From Capsicum annuum (taxonomy: Eukaryota > Streptophyta > Magnoliopsida > Solanales > Solanaceae), in the NCBI RefSeq assembly GCF_002878395.1, contig NW_025892868.1:222395-286394 (forward strand): a stretch of DNA of 64,000 bases. The letters are read 5' to 3'. The notes beneath the pieces were generated by a model. That model searched no databases. It saw nothing but the letters and a program-made list of their open reading frames with translations, and was not told the DNA's origin. Made by a program: the position numbers and the translations under genes. Shown one piece after another: positions 12,307-25,034 of this stretch. The stretch's first letter is position 1. Every line of letters begins with the position of its first letter.

Positions 12307-14763
12307 TGGTAATACCATACCTTTTCTAGCTAAAAATTTGTCCCTATAATATTAAGGGATAACTTCCAAAATAAAGAATAATTATTTCATGTATTTTTCC
12401 AAATTTAGACCTCCCATTATGTGGGAAATTTAATAAGCTTTCCAATGATATAAGATTCACCTAAATTAGATGCCCGAGCGAGAAGTTAGGCTATTTTAAG
12501 CTTTAGTCGTAAAACACCCGGATTTGGCCTTAGCACGTCGTGGAGACAGTTTAAATAAAAATTTTCAAATTCCAGTGAAACTCCGTGATATTGTCACATC
12601 ATAGAGAGGTCAAATTTCGCATTGTCAAGATCCAGTGAAACTCTGTGATTTCCCTGTATCGTGGAGAAGCCCTTTTCCCATTTGTCCATTTCCAGTAACT
12701 CATTGCGATGGTGGTGCATCGAAGTAATGAACCAAATGGAAATATAGAAGAGCATCATGATATCTCCATGTCACAGTGTCTTTCCAGGTCCCAGTTGTCA
12801 ATTTCTAGTAGGCCACCGCGATCATGGCGGGTTGCGCCATAGGCCAAATTCAGGAATTTTCCCAGTTCTGAATAAAAGTTTAAAAGGGTCTCTTTGGTAT
12901 TTCCCCAAACCTAAGTCATGAATGAAAGATGATTTAACCCATTCTAATCATATTACATTCACTTTTCACCAAAATACTCTCAAAGAAAACCCTAGCTCAT
13001 CAAACTTTTTTCTCAAGACATACAAATTTCTCCATTAATTCTCCAAGGAAATTCAAGATTTAGTATTCCTAATAAAATGACTCTAAGAATTCATCTCCAA
13101 AGCATCAATAAAAATCCAAGATTGAAGCCTTTTATTAAAGATCATTAATTAAGGTATGTGGGGTTCTTCAACAAGGATAATCCTACCATCCTTATGCCCA
13201 AAATTTGTTTTAATTATAAATTTACTGAATTTAATGTCATTTCCCATGAAATTGAAGTTAGGGTTTATACTCTTTATTGTTATCTACAATATTATGATGT
13301 GTCCAATAATTTAGAAGTTGACTCACATGATTATGTTCATATTTTCATACATAATGTTGAAATTCTCAAATTATGAATTAACTTCTCAATGTTTACATAA
13401 TCAAGCATGAGCCATTTGATATTTTTACATGAGATTTATGCATGGGGTACTATCCCATGGTTGAATAGTATTACTTTATGAAAGATGTTTCTTTAAACAT
13501 CTTATGAGTAGATTATTTTCAGTTTTCAGAAAAGCTTTGATATTTTGATCATCGGTTTAGCAACGGAATTCACTTTAAAGACTTTAGATCAACATTTTTT
13601 ACAAATTTACTCAGATAAAAGCATTTTTGGTTTCATAATGAACCATTATACTAGTTTAAAGTGGATTTCCAATAAAATGAGCATAAATATTAAAAAGGGA
13701 GTAGTATTTAGCACCTAACAGGAAGTGTGGAATTAGCGTGCCCTATGTTCCACAGAACTACGTAGCCAATATAGGTATAGATTATTAGATTATTCTTATT
13801 CCAATATTGATGATAGATTTAGCTTGTGATTAATCACATGGAAAGTAGGTTATACTCCTTAGCAAGAGTATGACTCCTCTCCTCAATGTGAATATTCCTC
13901 CTTAGGAGGACAAACACATTCGACTCCATGAATGCTCACATAGTTTATGTCGGTTAAGAGAACCTCCCTACTAGTAAAAGTAAATAAATAGTTTTGAGTA
14001 TTTCCCTACTAGTAAAGAAAAACTTTGAAAGAATTAATTATTTTTTCATGCAGAATGAGTTTTCAGATTTCACTTAGCCTATATGATTTGAGAGTAAGAA
14101 CAGAACACAGATTTTAGAACTATGTGTAATGTCTCAAAAGATTTATATTATGTACTTTAATATTCATGATTTATGATCTTCATATTTTAGATTGCTCGAG
14201 CATATATGAGTCATTTATATTTAGCATGCATGATTTTATAAATTGTGAAGATATTGCTTACTTATTGCATTCTCCTCTATATACTTAGTACCTCACCAAA
14301 GTACTTATCCACATATACATCTATGTGCTACATTGTCTCATAATGTATGTTTAGGTGCTCAGTCTAAATAGTATGAGCGATATTTGATCATCTCATCTAT
14401 ATCCCTACAGTTGGTGAGTCCTCATAGGTTGGGAACTTAGGTATTCATATTTTTAGTTATTAATAGACGCTTTATTATTCATTTCAGACAGTTTGAGTCA
14501 GCTAGGGTCTGTCCCAGTGACTCTCTAGATTTAGTAAGTAGAGGCTTATTGGACTACTAGCTTCAATTTTAGATTTCAATTATAGTATTCATATTTTTAG
14601 TATTTTCTTATTCAAACAATTTTCCACTTTTATTATGATTATTAATTTATAGTTTCCCTATATTGGAGACTTAGATTTAGAAAAAGCAGCCAGGGTTAGC
14701 TTAGGACTACTTGTAGTTTGAAGCACCGTGTGGCATCCCGTGAATAAGATTTTGGACATTACA
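12307..14763 (+). repeat. Element B 5' LTR
   Basis: It begins TGGTAATACC, one base changed from the TGTAATAC start of the 3' copy, and ends GGACATTACA just before the primer site. Alignment with 19792-22272 runs through the full length, including the phrase ACCGCGATCATGGCG near 12820. Confidence 0.88.
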
Positions 14764-14767
14764 AACT

Positions 14768-14778
14768 TGGTATCAGAG
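14768..14778 (+). other. Primer-binding site, tRNA-iMet type (element B)
   Basis: TGGTATCAGAG lies four bases after the LTR end, in the usual plant gypsy context AACTTGGTATCAGAG. Confidence 0.85.
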
Positions 14779-14968
14779 TATAAGGTTTAGAGAGTCCTAG
14801 GGAGTCAGACAAGTTACATTAAGTAGAGTCTTGATTATTGGTGTGAAGTGCGCCACATCTATGAGCAAGAGCCTATGGAGCATTTTAGAAAATCATCACT
14901 TCTTTCATGATCTATTGTGCATTCAATGTCTCTATTTTCTTTTAACTCATGCTATCACGTGAAATAAA

Positions 14969-16110
14969 TTGCCTCCTCGTTGAGCTAACACATGTAGAAA
15001 TAATAACCAGTCACCTCAACCTGCAGATCCTTTGAATGAGAATTTGTCAAATGCAGAGTTTTGAGCCACTTTTTAGGCGCTAGCCTAAGCTATGACAGCT
15101 AATGTTCAGGAAAACCGTTAGGTTGCAGTCCTACTTCAGTAAGATGGGGACTTACCCACAGCTAGAAATTGAGATTTTATGAGAATAAACCAGCTAGAAT
15201 TCTTTGGGTCGAAGGCAAGTGAGGACCCACAATTTTATCTAGATAAGGTGAAGAAGATCACCCAAATTATGCATGTTTCTGAAAAGGAGAGTGTATAATT
15301 GGCATGCTATAGGCTGAAGGCTATTGCATATGATTGGGTGGTGATATGGATGAAAAGTAGAGAGGAGAATACATCTCCCATAACTTGGTAGGTATTTCAG
15401 GATACATTCTTAGACAAGTTCTTCGCACATAAGATAAGGGAAACTAAGATAGAAGAGTTCATGAACTTTAGGCAAGGCTAAATGATAGTGATAGAGTATT
15501 GCCTCAAGTTCAACTAGTTGTCTAAGTATACCCTTGATCAGATGGCTGACCCTAGGTCAAGCATGAGTAAGTTTATGACTAGTGTCTCTGGGTTGATAGT
15601 TAGGAAGTTTAGGACCGCTATGCTCATTGGAGACATGGACCTTGCTAGGTTGATGATGCATGCTCAGTAGATTGAGGAAGAGAAGTTGAAGGAAAGAGAG
15701 AGGGTAAATAAGAAGGCTAGAACAGGTAGTTTTATTATAGTCAGAATAGGTTTGAAGGAAAAAATCATTCATAGTTTAAGAATCAGTCATTTATGCCCGC
15801 ACCTTCTTTAGCCAGTGCTTCTGCACCCAGAAACAGGCAAGAACGGTGGGGTAAGTCTTCTACGTCCAGATATCAGAATAGTGTGAGTGGTAGGACCAAC
15901 TATCCTCAGTGTGCTAGGTGTGGCAAGAATATTATTGGTGAGTGTTTATCTGAATAGAAAGGATGTTTTGGGTGTGATAAGTTGGGTCACGATATTAAAG
16001 ATTGTCCGCATGCTAAGCAAGGAAATAGAGATGTTCATCCTTAAACACTGGCTAATAGTGCATTATCTCCTCTAGGTCGTCCAGACCCTCCTTAGGGTGT
16101 ATCATCCAGT
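14969..16110 (+). pseudogene. Element B gag (capsid and zinc knuckle), broken
   Basis: The usual gypsy gag start (MPPR-type) is visible at 14969 with ATG changed to TTG and an in-frame stop five codons on. The capsid signature NQLEFFGSKASEDPQ appears near 15188-15235, matching the NPPEF.GS..EEDPQ block of plant gypsy gag. An intact CCHC zinc knuckle, CFGCDKLGHDIKDC, is at 15964-16005 and would bind packaged RNA. Several stops lie between, so no full capsid can be made. Confidence 0.8.
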
Positions 16111-16129
16111 ACCAATGGCGGTCAATGCT

Positions 16130-16616
16130 AGAATTGGTGCTATGCTTTACCATCCTACCAAGAGCAGGAAGATTTACCAGATATTATTACTAATACGCTT
16201 CGTGTCTTTCATCTTGATGTTTATGTCTTGTCATACCCTAGGTCTAGTTTCTCTTATGTGACCCCATTAGTTCCTGTAAATTTTGAAATAAGTTTTAAAA
16301 AAATCACTAAGCCCTTTTTTATTTCTACCTAGTAGGTAAGTCAGTTGTTGCTAAATAGAACTACAAAAAGTGTCCTGTCACTGTCCTTCATAAGGTCATG
16401 TTAGCACACCTAATAGAGTTAGATATAGTTTATTTTGATCTTATTCTTTACATGGATTGGCTACATTCTTGTTATGCATCTATAGATTTTTGCAGCCATG
16501 TGGTGAAGTTTCAGTTCCCAGATGATCCAGTCTTTGAGTGGTTAGGTAATTTAGTGTCTCCCAAGAGTTATTTCAGATCTTATCTTAAAGCCAGAAAGTT
16601 GATATCCAAAGGGTGA
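16130..16616 (+). pseudogene. Element B protease and protease-RT linker, broken
   Basis: The region after the zinc knuckle is where the retropepsin lies. The open part (16398-16616) reads DLILYMDWLHSCYASID, the standard D.ILGMDWL block that follows the plant gypsy protease, then KFQFPDDPVFEW and a LKARKLISKG end. The catalytic DSG triad is not recognisable upstream. Confidence 0.7.
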
Positions 16617-16719
16617 ATTTACCATCTAGTTCGAGTAAAAGACACCAAGTCTGATACTCCAATAATTCAGTCAGTTAGTATAGTTAATGAGTTTCCTGAT
16701 GTTTTTCTAGAAGATCTTA

Positions 16720-17560
16720 CAAGGGTACCTCCTAATTGAGAAATAGAATTCAGTATTGACCTTCTCACAGATACTTAGCTAATTTCTATCCCTACTTATC
16801 ATATGGCTTCTGCAGAGCTTAAAGAGTTGAAAGAGCAATTCAAACATCTTTTAAATAAAGGTTTTATAAAGCTAAATGTTTCTCCATGGGGCACTCCTGT
16901 CCTATTCATGCAAAAGAAAGAGAGTTCTTTGCTTAAGTGCATTAACTATTGTCAGTTGAATAAAGAAAATTTAAGAACAAATATCCCCTTTCAAGGATTG
17001 ATGACTTATTTAATCAACTCTAAGGTGCCAGTTATTTCTCAAAGATAGACCTTAGATTCAGGTATCATTATCTTAAAGTAAGGGAGTGTGATATTCCAAA
17101 AACAACTTTTAGAACCGGTTATGGTCATTTTGAGTTTTGAGTTATGTCTTTCGGGCTAACCAATTCCCCAGCAGCTTTCATAGACCTCATAAAATGAGTG
17201 TTCAAATAGAATCTAGACATGTATGTCATAGTATTCATAGATGATATCCTTGTGTACTCTCGTAGAGAGGATGATCATATAGATCATCTAAGAATTGTCT
17301 TGCAAACTCTTAGAGAACATAAATGGTTCAACAAATTCAGCAAGTGTGAATTTTGGCTAAGATCAGTAGCCTTTCTCGGTCATATTATTTTCGCCAATGG
17401 CATTAAAGTGGATCCCCAAAAGACAGAAGCCGTAAGAAATTGGCTTAGACCTATCTCTCCATCCGACATTAGAAGTTTCTTAGGCCTAGCTGATTATTAC
17501 CATCGTTTTGTAGAAGGTTTCTCATCTATTGCATCTCTTATATCTAGAATGACCTAAAAG
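16720..17560 (+). pseudogene. Element B reverse transcriptase, broken
   Basis: Successive RT blocks can be read in changing frames: the entry block ELKELKEQFKHLLNKGF (from 16816), the SKIDL block near 17037 with a frame change, FGLTNSPAAF (about 17150-17180), and the active site [14 protein letters not shown] at 17222-17263, a FIDD form of YxDD with both catalytic aspartates present. Frameshifts near 16880 and 17037 and stops between 17130 and 17215 inactivate it. Confidence 0.85.
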
Positions 17561-18080
17561 AAAGTTAAGTTTTAGTGGTCAGATTCTTGCAAGAAGATTT
17601 TTCAAGAGTTTAAGACTCAACTCACTTCAGCCCCAGTCTTGGCGTTACCCAATGGTACGGATGTTTTTATTATTCTTTGCGATGCCTCTATAGTTGGTTT
17701 GGGTTGTGTGTTGATGAAGATAGGTAAGGTCATAGCCTATGCCTCTATATAGCTTAAGCCTCATGAAAAGAATTACCCAACCCATGATCTTGAATTAGCT
17801 GTTGTTGTGTTTGCTTTGAAAATCTGGAGACATTATATGTATCGAGTGCATGTTGAAATGTTCACGGATCATATGAGCTTGAAGTATGTGTTTGCTTAGA
17901 GGGAGTTGAATCTGCATCAGAGATGGTAGTTGTAACTATTGAAATATTATGATATGATTTTGTTGTATCATCCGAGCAAGGCCAGTATAGTGGCAGACGG
18001 CCTTAGTAGATTGTCTATGGACAGTGTTGCTCATGTGGAGAATGATAAGAAAGAGTTAGCTTGTAAAGTGCATCATTTTG
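17561..18080 (+). pseudogene. Element B RNase H, broken
   Basis: The RNase HI-type domain follows the RT directly: FIILCDASIVGLG (first Asp), [16 protein letters not shown] (Glu), [11 protein letters not shown] (second Asp) and VADGLSRLSM at the end. Several Gln or Trp codons have become stops (for example in YASI*LKP and FA*RELN). It would remove RNA from the RNA-DNA hybrid in an active element. Confidence 0.8.
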
Positions 18081-18239
18081 CTAGATTGGGTGTTAGGTTG
18101 TGGATTTAACTGAAGGGAATGTTTGGATTCAGAGTAGTTCCGAATCTTCCATAGTTTTGGAAGTGAAGGAGAAGCAAGATATGGATTCTAGTTTGGTAAA
18201 ACTAAAGGAGATGGCTAAAGAACAAAAGGTGAAGTTTTT

Positions 18240-19105
18240 CTCCCAAGGGGAGGTGGTGTGTGCCATGTGTTGATGACTTGAGACAATGGATTATGGAAGA
18301 AGCGCATGGTGCGCGTTATCTATTCAGCCAGGAGCCACCAAGATGTACCACGATCTTTGGGAAATCTATTAGTAGAGTGGTATGAAGAAAGATATAGCAG
18401 AGTTTGTAACGAGGTGTGAAACTTGTCAATAGGTTATGGTTGAGCACCATAGACTTGGTGGTATGTTGCAAGAGTTTGGTATCCCTACTTGGAAGTGGGA
18501 AGAGGTGAATATAGATTTTGTGATTGGTTTACCCCATTCACGACGTTAGCATGATTCCATATGGGTTATTATAGACAGGTTGCCTAAGTCAGCATATTTC
18601 TTGCCAATTCATACATTCTACACAACTGAGGATTATGCTAACTTGTATATCCGAGAGTTAGTCAGACTGCATGGAGTTCGCTTTTCTATCATTTTAGATA
18701 GGGGCACTCAGTTCACTTTCTTGTTTTGGAGAGCTTTTTAGAAGGGACTTGTCACCCAAGTTTATCTTAGTTCAGCTTTCCAACCTCAAAAAAATGATCA
18801 AGCAGAGAGAACCATCCAAACTCTAGAAGATATGTTGAGGTCATGTTCTCTTGATTTCAAAGGTAGTTTGGATGAGCATTTGTCATTGATTGAATTCCCT
18901 TATAATAACAATTATCATTCTAGCATGTATATGGCCCCATTTGAGGCTCTCTATGGGAGGAGATGTAGATCACCCATAGGTTGGTTTGAAGTGGGTGAGG
19001 CCACTTTGCTTGGGCCCAATGTAGTGTTTGAAGCTTTGGAGAAAGTTAAGTTTATTAGAGAAGGATTGAAAACAACCCAGAGTCATGAGAAACATATAAA
19101 GGCAT
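18240..19105 (+). pseudogene. Element B integrase core, broken
   Basis: The N-terminal HHCC zinc domain is partly kept (EEAHGARY and TRCETCQ), but the second His of the usual HPG block reads Gln. The catalytic triad is visible: Asp in VNIDFVIGL (about 18511), Asp in LDRGTQFT (about 18699), Glu in AERTIQTLEDM (about 18805-18835). The open stretch 18832-19107 gives the end of the core, with YNNNYHSSMYMAPFEALYGR. Stops occur at several former Gln and Trp codons. Confidence 0.85.
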
Positions 19106-19580
19106 GAGAAGAAGGGACCTCAAGTTTGAGGTTTATGATTTAGTGCATTTGAAAATTTCATCCATGAAAGGGGTGAAGAGATTTGGCAAAAAGAGGAAGC
19201 TTAGTCCTTGGTATGTTAGCCCTTATAGAATTTTGATTCATGTTGGGAGATATCTTATGATCTTGATTTGCCTGCAGACTTGTCAGTCATTCATCCTGTA
19301 ATTCATGTCTCTATATTTAAGAAGGGCACCAGTGACTTCACTGTCGTAGTTCCTTTAGAAAGCTCACATATTCAGAACAACCTTTCATACGAAGATTCCA
19401 TTTTAGATTTTAGATCGTCAGATCCATAAACTAAGGAACAAAGAAGTTCCCTTGGTCAAAGTTCTTTGGCGGAATCATTCTGCTGAGGGCGCTACTTAGG
19501 AAGCAGAAGTAGATATGCAAGCCAAGTACCCTTACCTTTTCTTAGCAAACTTAGATTTAGCCGAAGGTAATACTCTTCCT
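19106..19580 (+). pseudogene. Element B integrase C-terminal tail and chromodomain-like segment
   Basis: The GPY-type tail is seen as MKGVKRFGKKRKLSPWYVSP (19164-19223). Further on, in other frames, are VPLESSHIQNNLSYED and then RNKEVPLVKVLWRN...EGATWEAEVDM with YPYLF. This last block resembles the chromodomain-like end of Tekay-type chromoviruses, thought to steer integration to heterochromatin. Frames shift at least twice. Confidence 0.7.
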
Positions 19581-19778
19581 TGATTCAGTTTTTTTATAAT
19601 CATATATTCAAATATATAGTTGTCCTCATGTAAGTTCATGCACTCACAAAGTACTCAGAAGCTCATAATGATTTAGACTCAGTTGTTCAATTTATTTAAG
19701 TTGTGCAATGATAGCTTATAGCCGCAGATTCCTCAGCACTCTCCGCTTATCTGGCTACATTTGAGGACGAATGTTCCC

Positions 19779-19790
19779 AAGGGAGAGATA
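19779..19790 (+). other. Polypurine tract (element B)
   Basis: AAGGGAGAGATA lies immediately before the LTR start TGTAATAC at 19792, after the phrase GAGGACGAATGTTCCC common at the end of this retrotransposon group. Confidence 0.8.
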
Positions 19791-19791
19791 T

Positions 19792-22272
19792 TGTAATACA
19801 CTATACCTTTTCTAGCTAAAAATCCATCCCTAGAATGTTAAGGGATAGCTTCCAATATGAAGAATAATTATCTCGTGTGGAATTTTCCATATTTAGACCT
19901 CCCACTATGCGGGAAATTTAATAAGCATTCCAACTATGTAAGATTTGCCTACATCCGATGCCCGAGTAAGAAGTTAGGGCTATTTTAATCTTCAGTCATA
20001 AAACACCACGATTTAGGTCATTAGCGCATCGCGGAGATAATTTAAATGACAATTTTCCAATTCGAGTAAGACTCTGCAGTATTGGAGCATCATAGAGAGG
20101 CCAAATTTCCCATTCGTAAAGATCGAGTGGAACTCCGCGATTTCCCTGCATCATGGAGAAGCCCTTTTCCCCATTTTTCCATTTCCACTGACTCACTAGG
20201 ATGGTGGCACATTAGGTGATGGCCCAAATGGAAATCTAGTCGAGCATCACGATACCTCCGCATCGCGGTGTCTTTCTACATGCCAGTTGGCAGTTTCGAG
20301 TAGGCCACCGCGATTATGGCGCGTTGCGCCGTAGGCCAAATTAAGGAAACTTCCCAATTCTGAGTAAAAAATTTAAAAGGGTCACTTTGTTTTTTCCCTA
20401 GAAATTAGTCATGAATAACAAATGATTTAACCGTTCCTAAGCATATTACATTTACTTTTCACCAAAATACTCTCAAAGAAAACCCTAGCTCATCAAACTT
20501 TCTTCCCAAGAAATCCAAATTCCTCCTATAATTCTCCAAGGAAATTCAAGATTTAGGATTTCCAATAAAAGAACTCTAAGAATTCATCTCCAAAGCATCA
20601 ATAGGAATCTAAGATTCAAGTTTTTTTTATCAAAGATCGTCAATTAAGGTATGTGGGGTTCTTCAACAAGGATAAACCTTCCATCCTTGTGCCCAAAATT
20701 TGTTTTAATTACAAATTTACAGAATTTTTTTGTGATTTCCCATGAAATTGAAGTCAAAATTTATACCCTTCATTGTTATTTATAATCTTATGATTTTTCC
20801 AATGATTTAAAAGTTGACTCACATGATTATGTTCATATTTTCATACGTAATGCAGAAATTTCCAAATTTTGAATTAATTTCTCAATGTTTACATTATCAA
20901 GCATGAGTCATTTGATGTTTTAACATGAGATATATGCATGGGGTATTATCCCAAGATTGAATAGTATTAAATCATGAAATATGATGCTTTAAACATCTTA
21001 TGACTAGATTATTTTGAGTTTTCAGAAAAGCTTTGATCTTTTGATCATAGGTTCAGGTATGGAATCCACTTTAAATAATTTAGATCAGCTGTATTTATAG
21101 ATTTACTTAGATAAAATCATTTTTTTGTTTCATAATGAACCATTATACTAGTTTAAAGTGGATTTCAATTAAAATAAGCATCAATACTAAAAATCAAGTA
21201 GTGTTTAGCAATGATCGGGAAGTATAGGATTAGCATGCCCTATCTTCCATAGAACTATATAGCCAATGTAGGTACAGATTATCAGATTATTCCCATTCCA
21301 ATATGGATGAAAGATTTATCTTGTAATCGATCACATGGAAAGTAGGTTATACTCCTTGGCAAGAGTATGACTCCTTTCCCCAATGTGAGGATTCCTCCTT
21401 AGGGGGACAAGAACGTTGGACTCCATAAATGCTTACATGGGTTATGTCGGTTAAGAAAACCTCCCTGCTAGTAAAAGTAATTAAACACTTTTGAGTACTT
21501 CCCTACTAGTAAAGAAAAGCTTTGAAATAATTCTCTTCAAATAATGTATTTTTTCGTGCAGAATGAATTTTTAGATTTCACTTAGCCTATATGATTTGAG
21601 GGTAAGAATAGAGTAAATATTTCAGAACTAAGTGTAATGGCTCACAAAATTTATATTATGTGCTTTACTATTCATTATTTATGATCTTCAGATTTCAAAT
21701 TACTCAAGCTTATGTGAGGCATTTACATTTAGCATGCATGATTTTATAAATGATGATGATGTTGCTTACTTATTACATTCACCCCCATATACTCAGTATA
21801 TCATCAAATTACTGATCCATATATACGTCTATGTGCTACATTGTCTCAAAATGTAGGTTTAGGTGCTCAGTCTCAGCAGCGTGAGTGATTTTCGATCATC
21901 TTATCTACATCCCTACAGTTGGTGAGTCCTCATAGTTCAGGTACTTAGCTACTCATATTTTCATTTATTAGTAGATACTTTACTATTTATTTCAGACAGT
22001 TTGAGTCAGTTGGTGTCTATCCCAGTGATTCTCTAGATTTAATTAGTAAAGGGTTGTCGGACTACTAGATTCAGTTTTTTATTTTTATTACAGTATTCAG
22101 ATTTTTATTATTTTGTTATTCAAATAATTTTCCGCATTTATTATCATTATTCATTTATAGTTTCCCTATTTTGGAGACTCAGATTCAGAAAAAGAAGCTA
22201 GGGTTAGCTCAGGACTACTTGTAGTTCAAAGCGCCATGTTGCATCCTGGGAATCGAATTTTGGGGCATTACA
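19792..22272 (+). repeat. Element B 3' LTR
   Basis: It starts TGTAATACACTATACC and ends GGGGCATTACA. It parallels 12307-14763 throughout. At 20305-20335 it keeps a CG-rich inverted motif (GCGCGTTGCGCC) that is partly decayed in the 5' copy. Confidence 0.88.
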
Positions 22273-23056
22273 TATGTTGAATTCTATTCAGCCCCTAGTT
22301 TCAGAATTATTTCCTCAAAAGCATCTTCACCCCATAATGAGCTAGGTTCATCATAAGAGATCTACTTTGCTTCTTCTTAAGACTCTAGCACCATTCCCCT
22401 TTTTATGGCTTTTTCTTCCTCATATGACTCAGCTGATTGGGAAGTATCTGAGGAGTCTTCATTATTAAGCTCACTATCATATCTTGGCTTCTCTACTAGA
22501 CGAGTCTCCTCTTGGGAAATGGGTAAGGCTGTGAGGTTTCCAAGAATGATGTTCTTGCTTGATTCCCTTGACTTGACAGTTGCCCATTCGAAACTATGTA
22601 AGCTTGATGCAAGTTTTACGCATTCTCCCCGATTGTAGTTACCCGGTCCAAAATAGTTTTAAAGCATTCCTTCAAAACTAATGAGTCTGATTTGTTGTTC
22701 TTTTTTCTTTTAATCATAAGACCTATCAATCTAATAAGAAGAAGTAGCAATTTGGTTAGTATCATAAAGGGGAGAGAGCACTTGGACAATCATCGTAATG
22801 TTAATCTCGACCATTACATAACGAGCACCTATACTCCCTATAAATAAAATCACTTCTGAAGTGTGGTCCTTTATAGATTTGACATAGGTCATCAGGATAG
22901 AAATCCTAAATAACGAAATCATACTTATCAGAAGATTCCATAGAGAGAGAAAAAAAATATTGAAATCTACCTACAAAGAAAAATCACAAACAAATATATA
23001 CAAGCTTGAATTCAAGAAAGTAACTAAAATTCCAAACTAACTTAGCACGCCAATAG
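22273..23056 (-). other. Element C interior next to the primer site
   Basis: Read on the minus strand this is the leader side of element C. No clear gag is seen. A minus-strand frame around 22350-22530 gives an acidic, Ser- and Glu-rich peptide (for example NNEDSSDTSQSAESYEEEK) with stops. The open frame 22731-22922 (-) is hydrophobic with no known domain. Element B interrupts C just to the left. Confidence 0.4.
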
Positions 23057-23075
23057 TTCCTCGTCAACGGTGCCA
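23057..23075 (-). other. Primer-binding site, tRNA-Asp type (element C)
   Basis: On the minus strand the sequence is TGGCACCGTTGACGAGGAA, three changes from the tRNA-Asp complement TGGCGCCGTTGCCGGGGAA used by plant Tat/Athila elements. It lies four bases from the LTR end at 23080, which fixes the orientation of element C. Confidence 0.65.
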
Positions 23076-23079
23076 TTTT

Positions 23080-24565
23080 TGATAACGTTTAATATACACG
23101 TCATTAAGTGGAAGGCGGTTGTCGCCAATATATTTACCCAACTTCAGAGTCAGTGTCGAATCCATGTTATAATGTGAGTGGCGATCAAATTAATTAAAAA
23201 TGATAGATACATGTTAAGTTCAAACAAATGGTACAAAAAGATAAAATGGAGGAGATAGGTTCCTTTACTAGTATTTTTTTTTTTGGATTTTTCTAGTATA
23301 AATTTCGGGATATGAATAATTAGAGTTTAACAATTAAGCATAGATATTGGGATTATGCATTACTAAGGAGTGACATGTAAGAGTTAGTAATCAACATTAA
23401 TTTAGTAATTCAAGTATGGGTAGGCTTGATTTTAGATTTTGATGCTAGTCTTTCGATAAAACACCAAACTTTCACCCATTGATTATTTCAAATACCTAAT
23501 AGGTGTGTTCAACAATTTGTAACCACAACCTCAATCTAGGCATCCCAATTCTAGGATAATACCCGCGGTATAATCAACCTCACATTCACCCTAATGTCTA
23601 AGATAGTGAAGATTTAGAAAACTACACACATAATTGTCTATAATTGATTTGGTTTCCACATACCTCTTCAAGGATAATATGGATTCCTCTGCTTCACCCA
23701 AAACCCTTCTTTAGAAGATGGCCTTATGCTTTCTAGAGCTTGGTGCTTTCACTCATCAAACCAGTATTGGTATTTGGTGCTTTCACCCATCAAATCCCAA
23801 CAAAATTAACATAACAATGATAATACACATAAGCATGAATTGCAAAATAAATGCTAAAAATAACAACCCAAACACACTTTAACCTAGCTACACATAAGAT
23901 AAATAACCATAGATATATCCATAATCTCCATTGAAATGAATTATTGAAGATTTAAGCGAATGTTAATTCAAACTTGTCTCTCCCACAATATCAACAATGT
24001 TAGTGACCAAATCTTCCACTTAGAAAGTCTCCAGTGTATTCTTCACCCAAAATTTACACAACATTTTCTTCTCCAAAAATGGAGGCTATAGAGTTAAGAG
24101 ACAAAAACCTAAAAATTGGGGAAGATGGAATTATTTATCAAGAAAGGGTTTGAGTTTTTTTGTTAAATTTAGGATCAACATATGCAGTTACAAATTTGCC
24201 CCTGGACTAATTTCCTTTGTTACGCCGCAATCGCACAAGTCTAGATGCGACCAAAACTACACGACCATATTTAACATCCACGACTGTGGTTGGAAGACTT
24301 TTGTTGGATTATCGCGATAGAGGGGGTCGACAGACCGCAACCCCGGTACCTGAGGCTCTTCTGCTCCAAGTTCTTAGCTGTACTTTTATTGGTGTCTTTT
24401 GTTAATTTTACACTCCAATCCATATTTTTTTATCTCCTCAACTTTATGCCTGCAAAGAGTGGATATTTGTGCATATAATTATAAATTTGTCTCATTTATT
24501 CATTCAAAAAAATGTAATGTGCAGGAATAATAAGTGTGAATAAGTGGTAAAATCACCGCTCATCA
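23080..24565 (-). repeat. Element C 5' LTR (about 1.49 kb)
   Basis: On the minus strand it starts TGATGAGCGGTGATTTTACC and ends ACGTTATCA, a TG...CA LTR next to the tRNA-Asp-type primer site. On the plus strand the phrase GTGTCGAATCCATG near 23150 resembles the GTCGAATCCACAGGG phrase common in such LTRs. Directly beyond 24565 the copia gag of element D begins, so C inserted there; the right flank is ATATC. Confidence 0.6.
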
Positions 24566-25010
24566 ATATCTCAGTTCAAAAGTATTGTACATGTTCTCTT
24601 AGATGAGTAGTAGGTTCAAGAAGTAATTCTATCTCTTCCCAATAGTTGGTAAAACTAGAATGTCAACTTAACCAGAATGATAGCATCTAACCTTTTTTTG
24701 ATGAGCAGCTCGATTCTGCTAAAGTTGCTTCTAATGCCTTATGGTATAATCAAGTAGAAAGAAGTCTTTATTCTTCAAGAGTAATAAAAATTAGAAAAAT
24801 AAAAGGAAGGGTAAATATATCAAAGAAGAACCCTCTGACAAAAAGAACAAGCAAAATTCCAAGAAATGAAAAACGGTTTTTAAGAAGAAAGACAATAGAA
24901 AGATGAAGTACTACAATTGCCAAGTTCTGGGTATTTTTCTCGTGAATTTCCTGGGTAGAAAAAGAAAGCACAACTAAATGCCACTCTAAATTCTACATAT
25001 ATTTATAGCA
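24566..25010 (+). pseudogene. Element D gag remnant
   Basis: Readable pieces include the CQLNQNDSI stretch near 24662 and a decayed zinc knuckle at about 24908-24957, where YYNCQ then GYFSREFPG appear across a frameshift (normally C..C....H....C). Lys-rich linker sequence precedes the knuckle, as is usual in this family. Confidence 0.6.
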
Positions 25011-25034
25011 CAACATTATTAACTGAATCTTATC

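Larger units (their letters stand above)
12307..22272 (+). mobile_element. Element B: full-length degenerate Ty3/gypsy (chromovirus-like) retrotransposon
   Basis: Two LTRs of about 2.46 and 2.48 kb flank a 5.0 kb interior with the order gag, zinc knuckle, protease, RT, RNase H, integrase, chromodomain-like tail, polypurine tract. Integrase after RNase H defines Ty3/gypsy. The long LTRs and the tail ending in an NKEVPLVKV-like block suggest the Tekay/Del group of chromoviruses (inference). The LTRs differ by eye at roughly one base in eight over the first 200, so the insertion is old. No convincing 5-bp target duplication remains (GTACA on the left, TATGT on the right). Confidence 0.9.

Noticed and set aside
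22269..22285. Target-site duplication for element B
   Set aside because: ATGTTGAA occurs near both ends (12291 and 22274), but not flush with the LTRs. The adjoining 5-mers GTACA and TATGT do not match.
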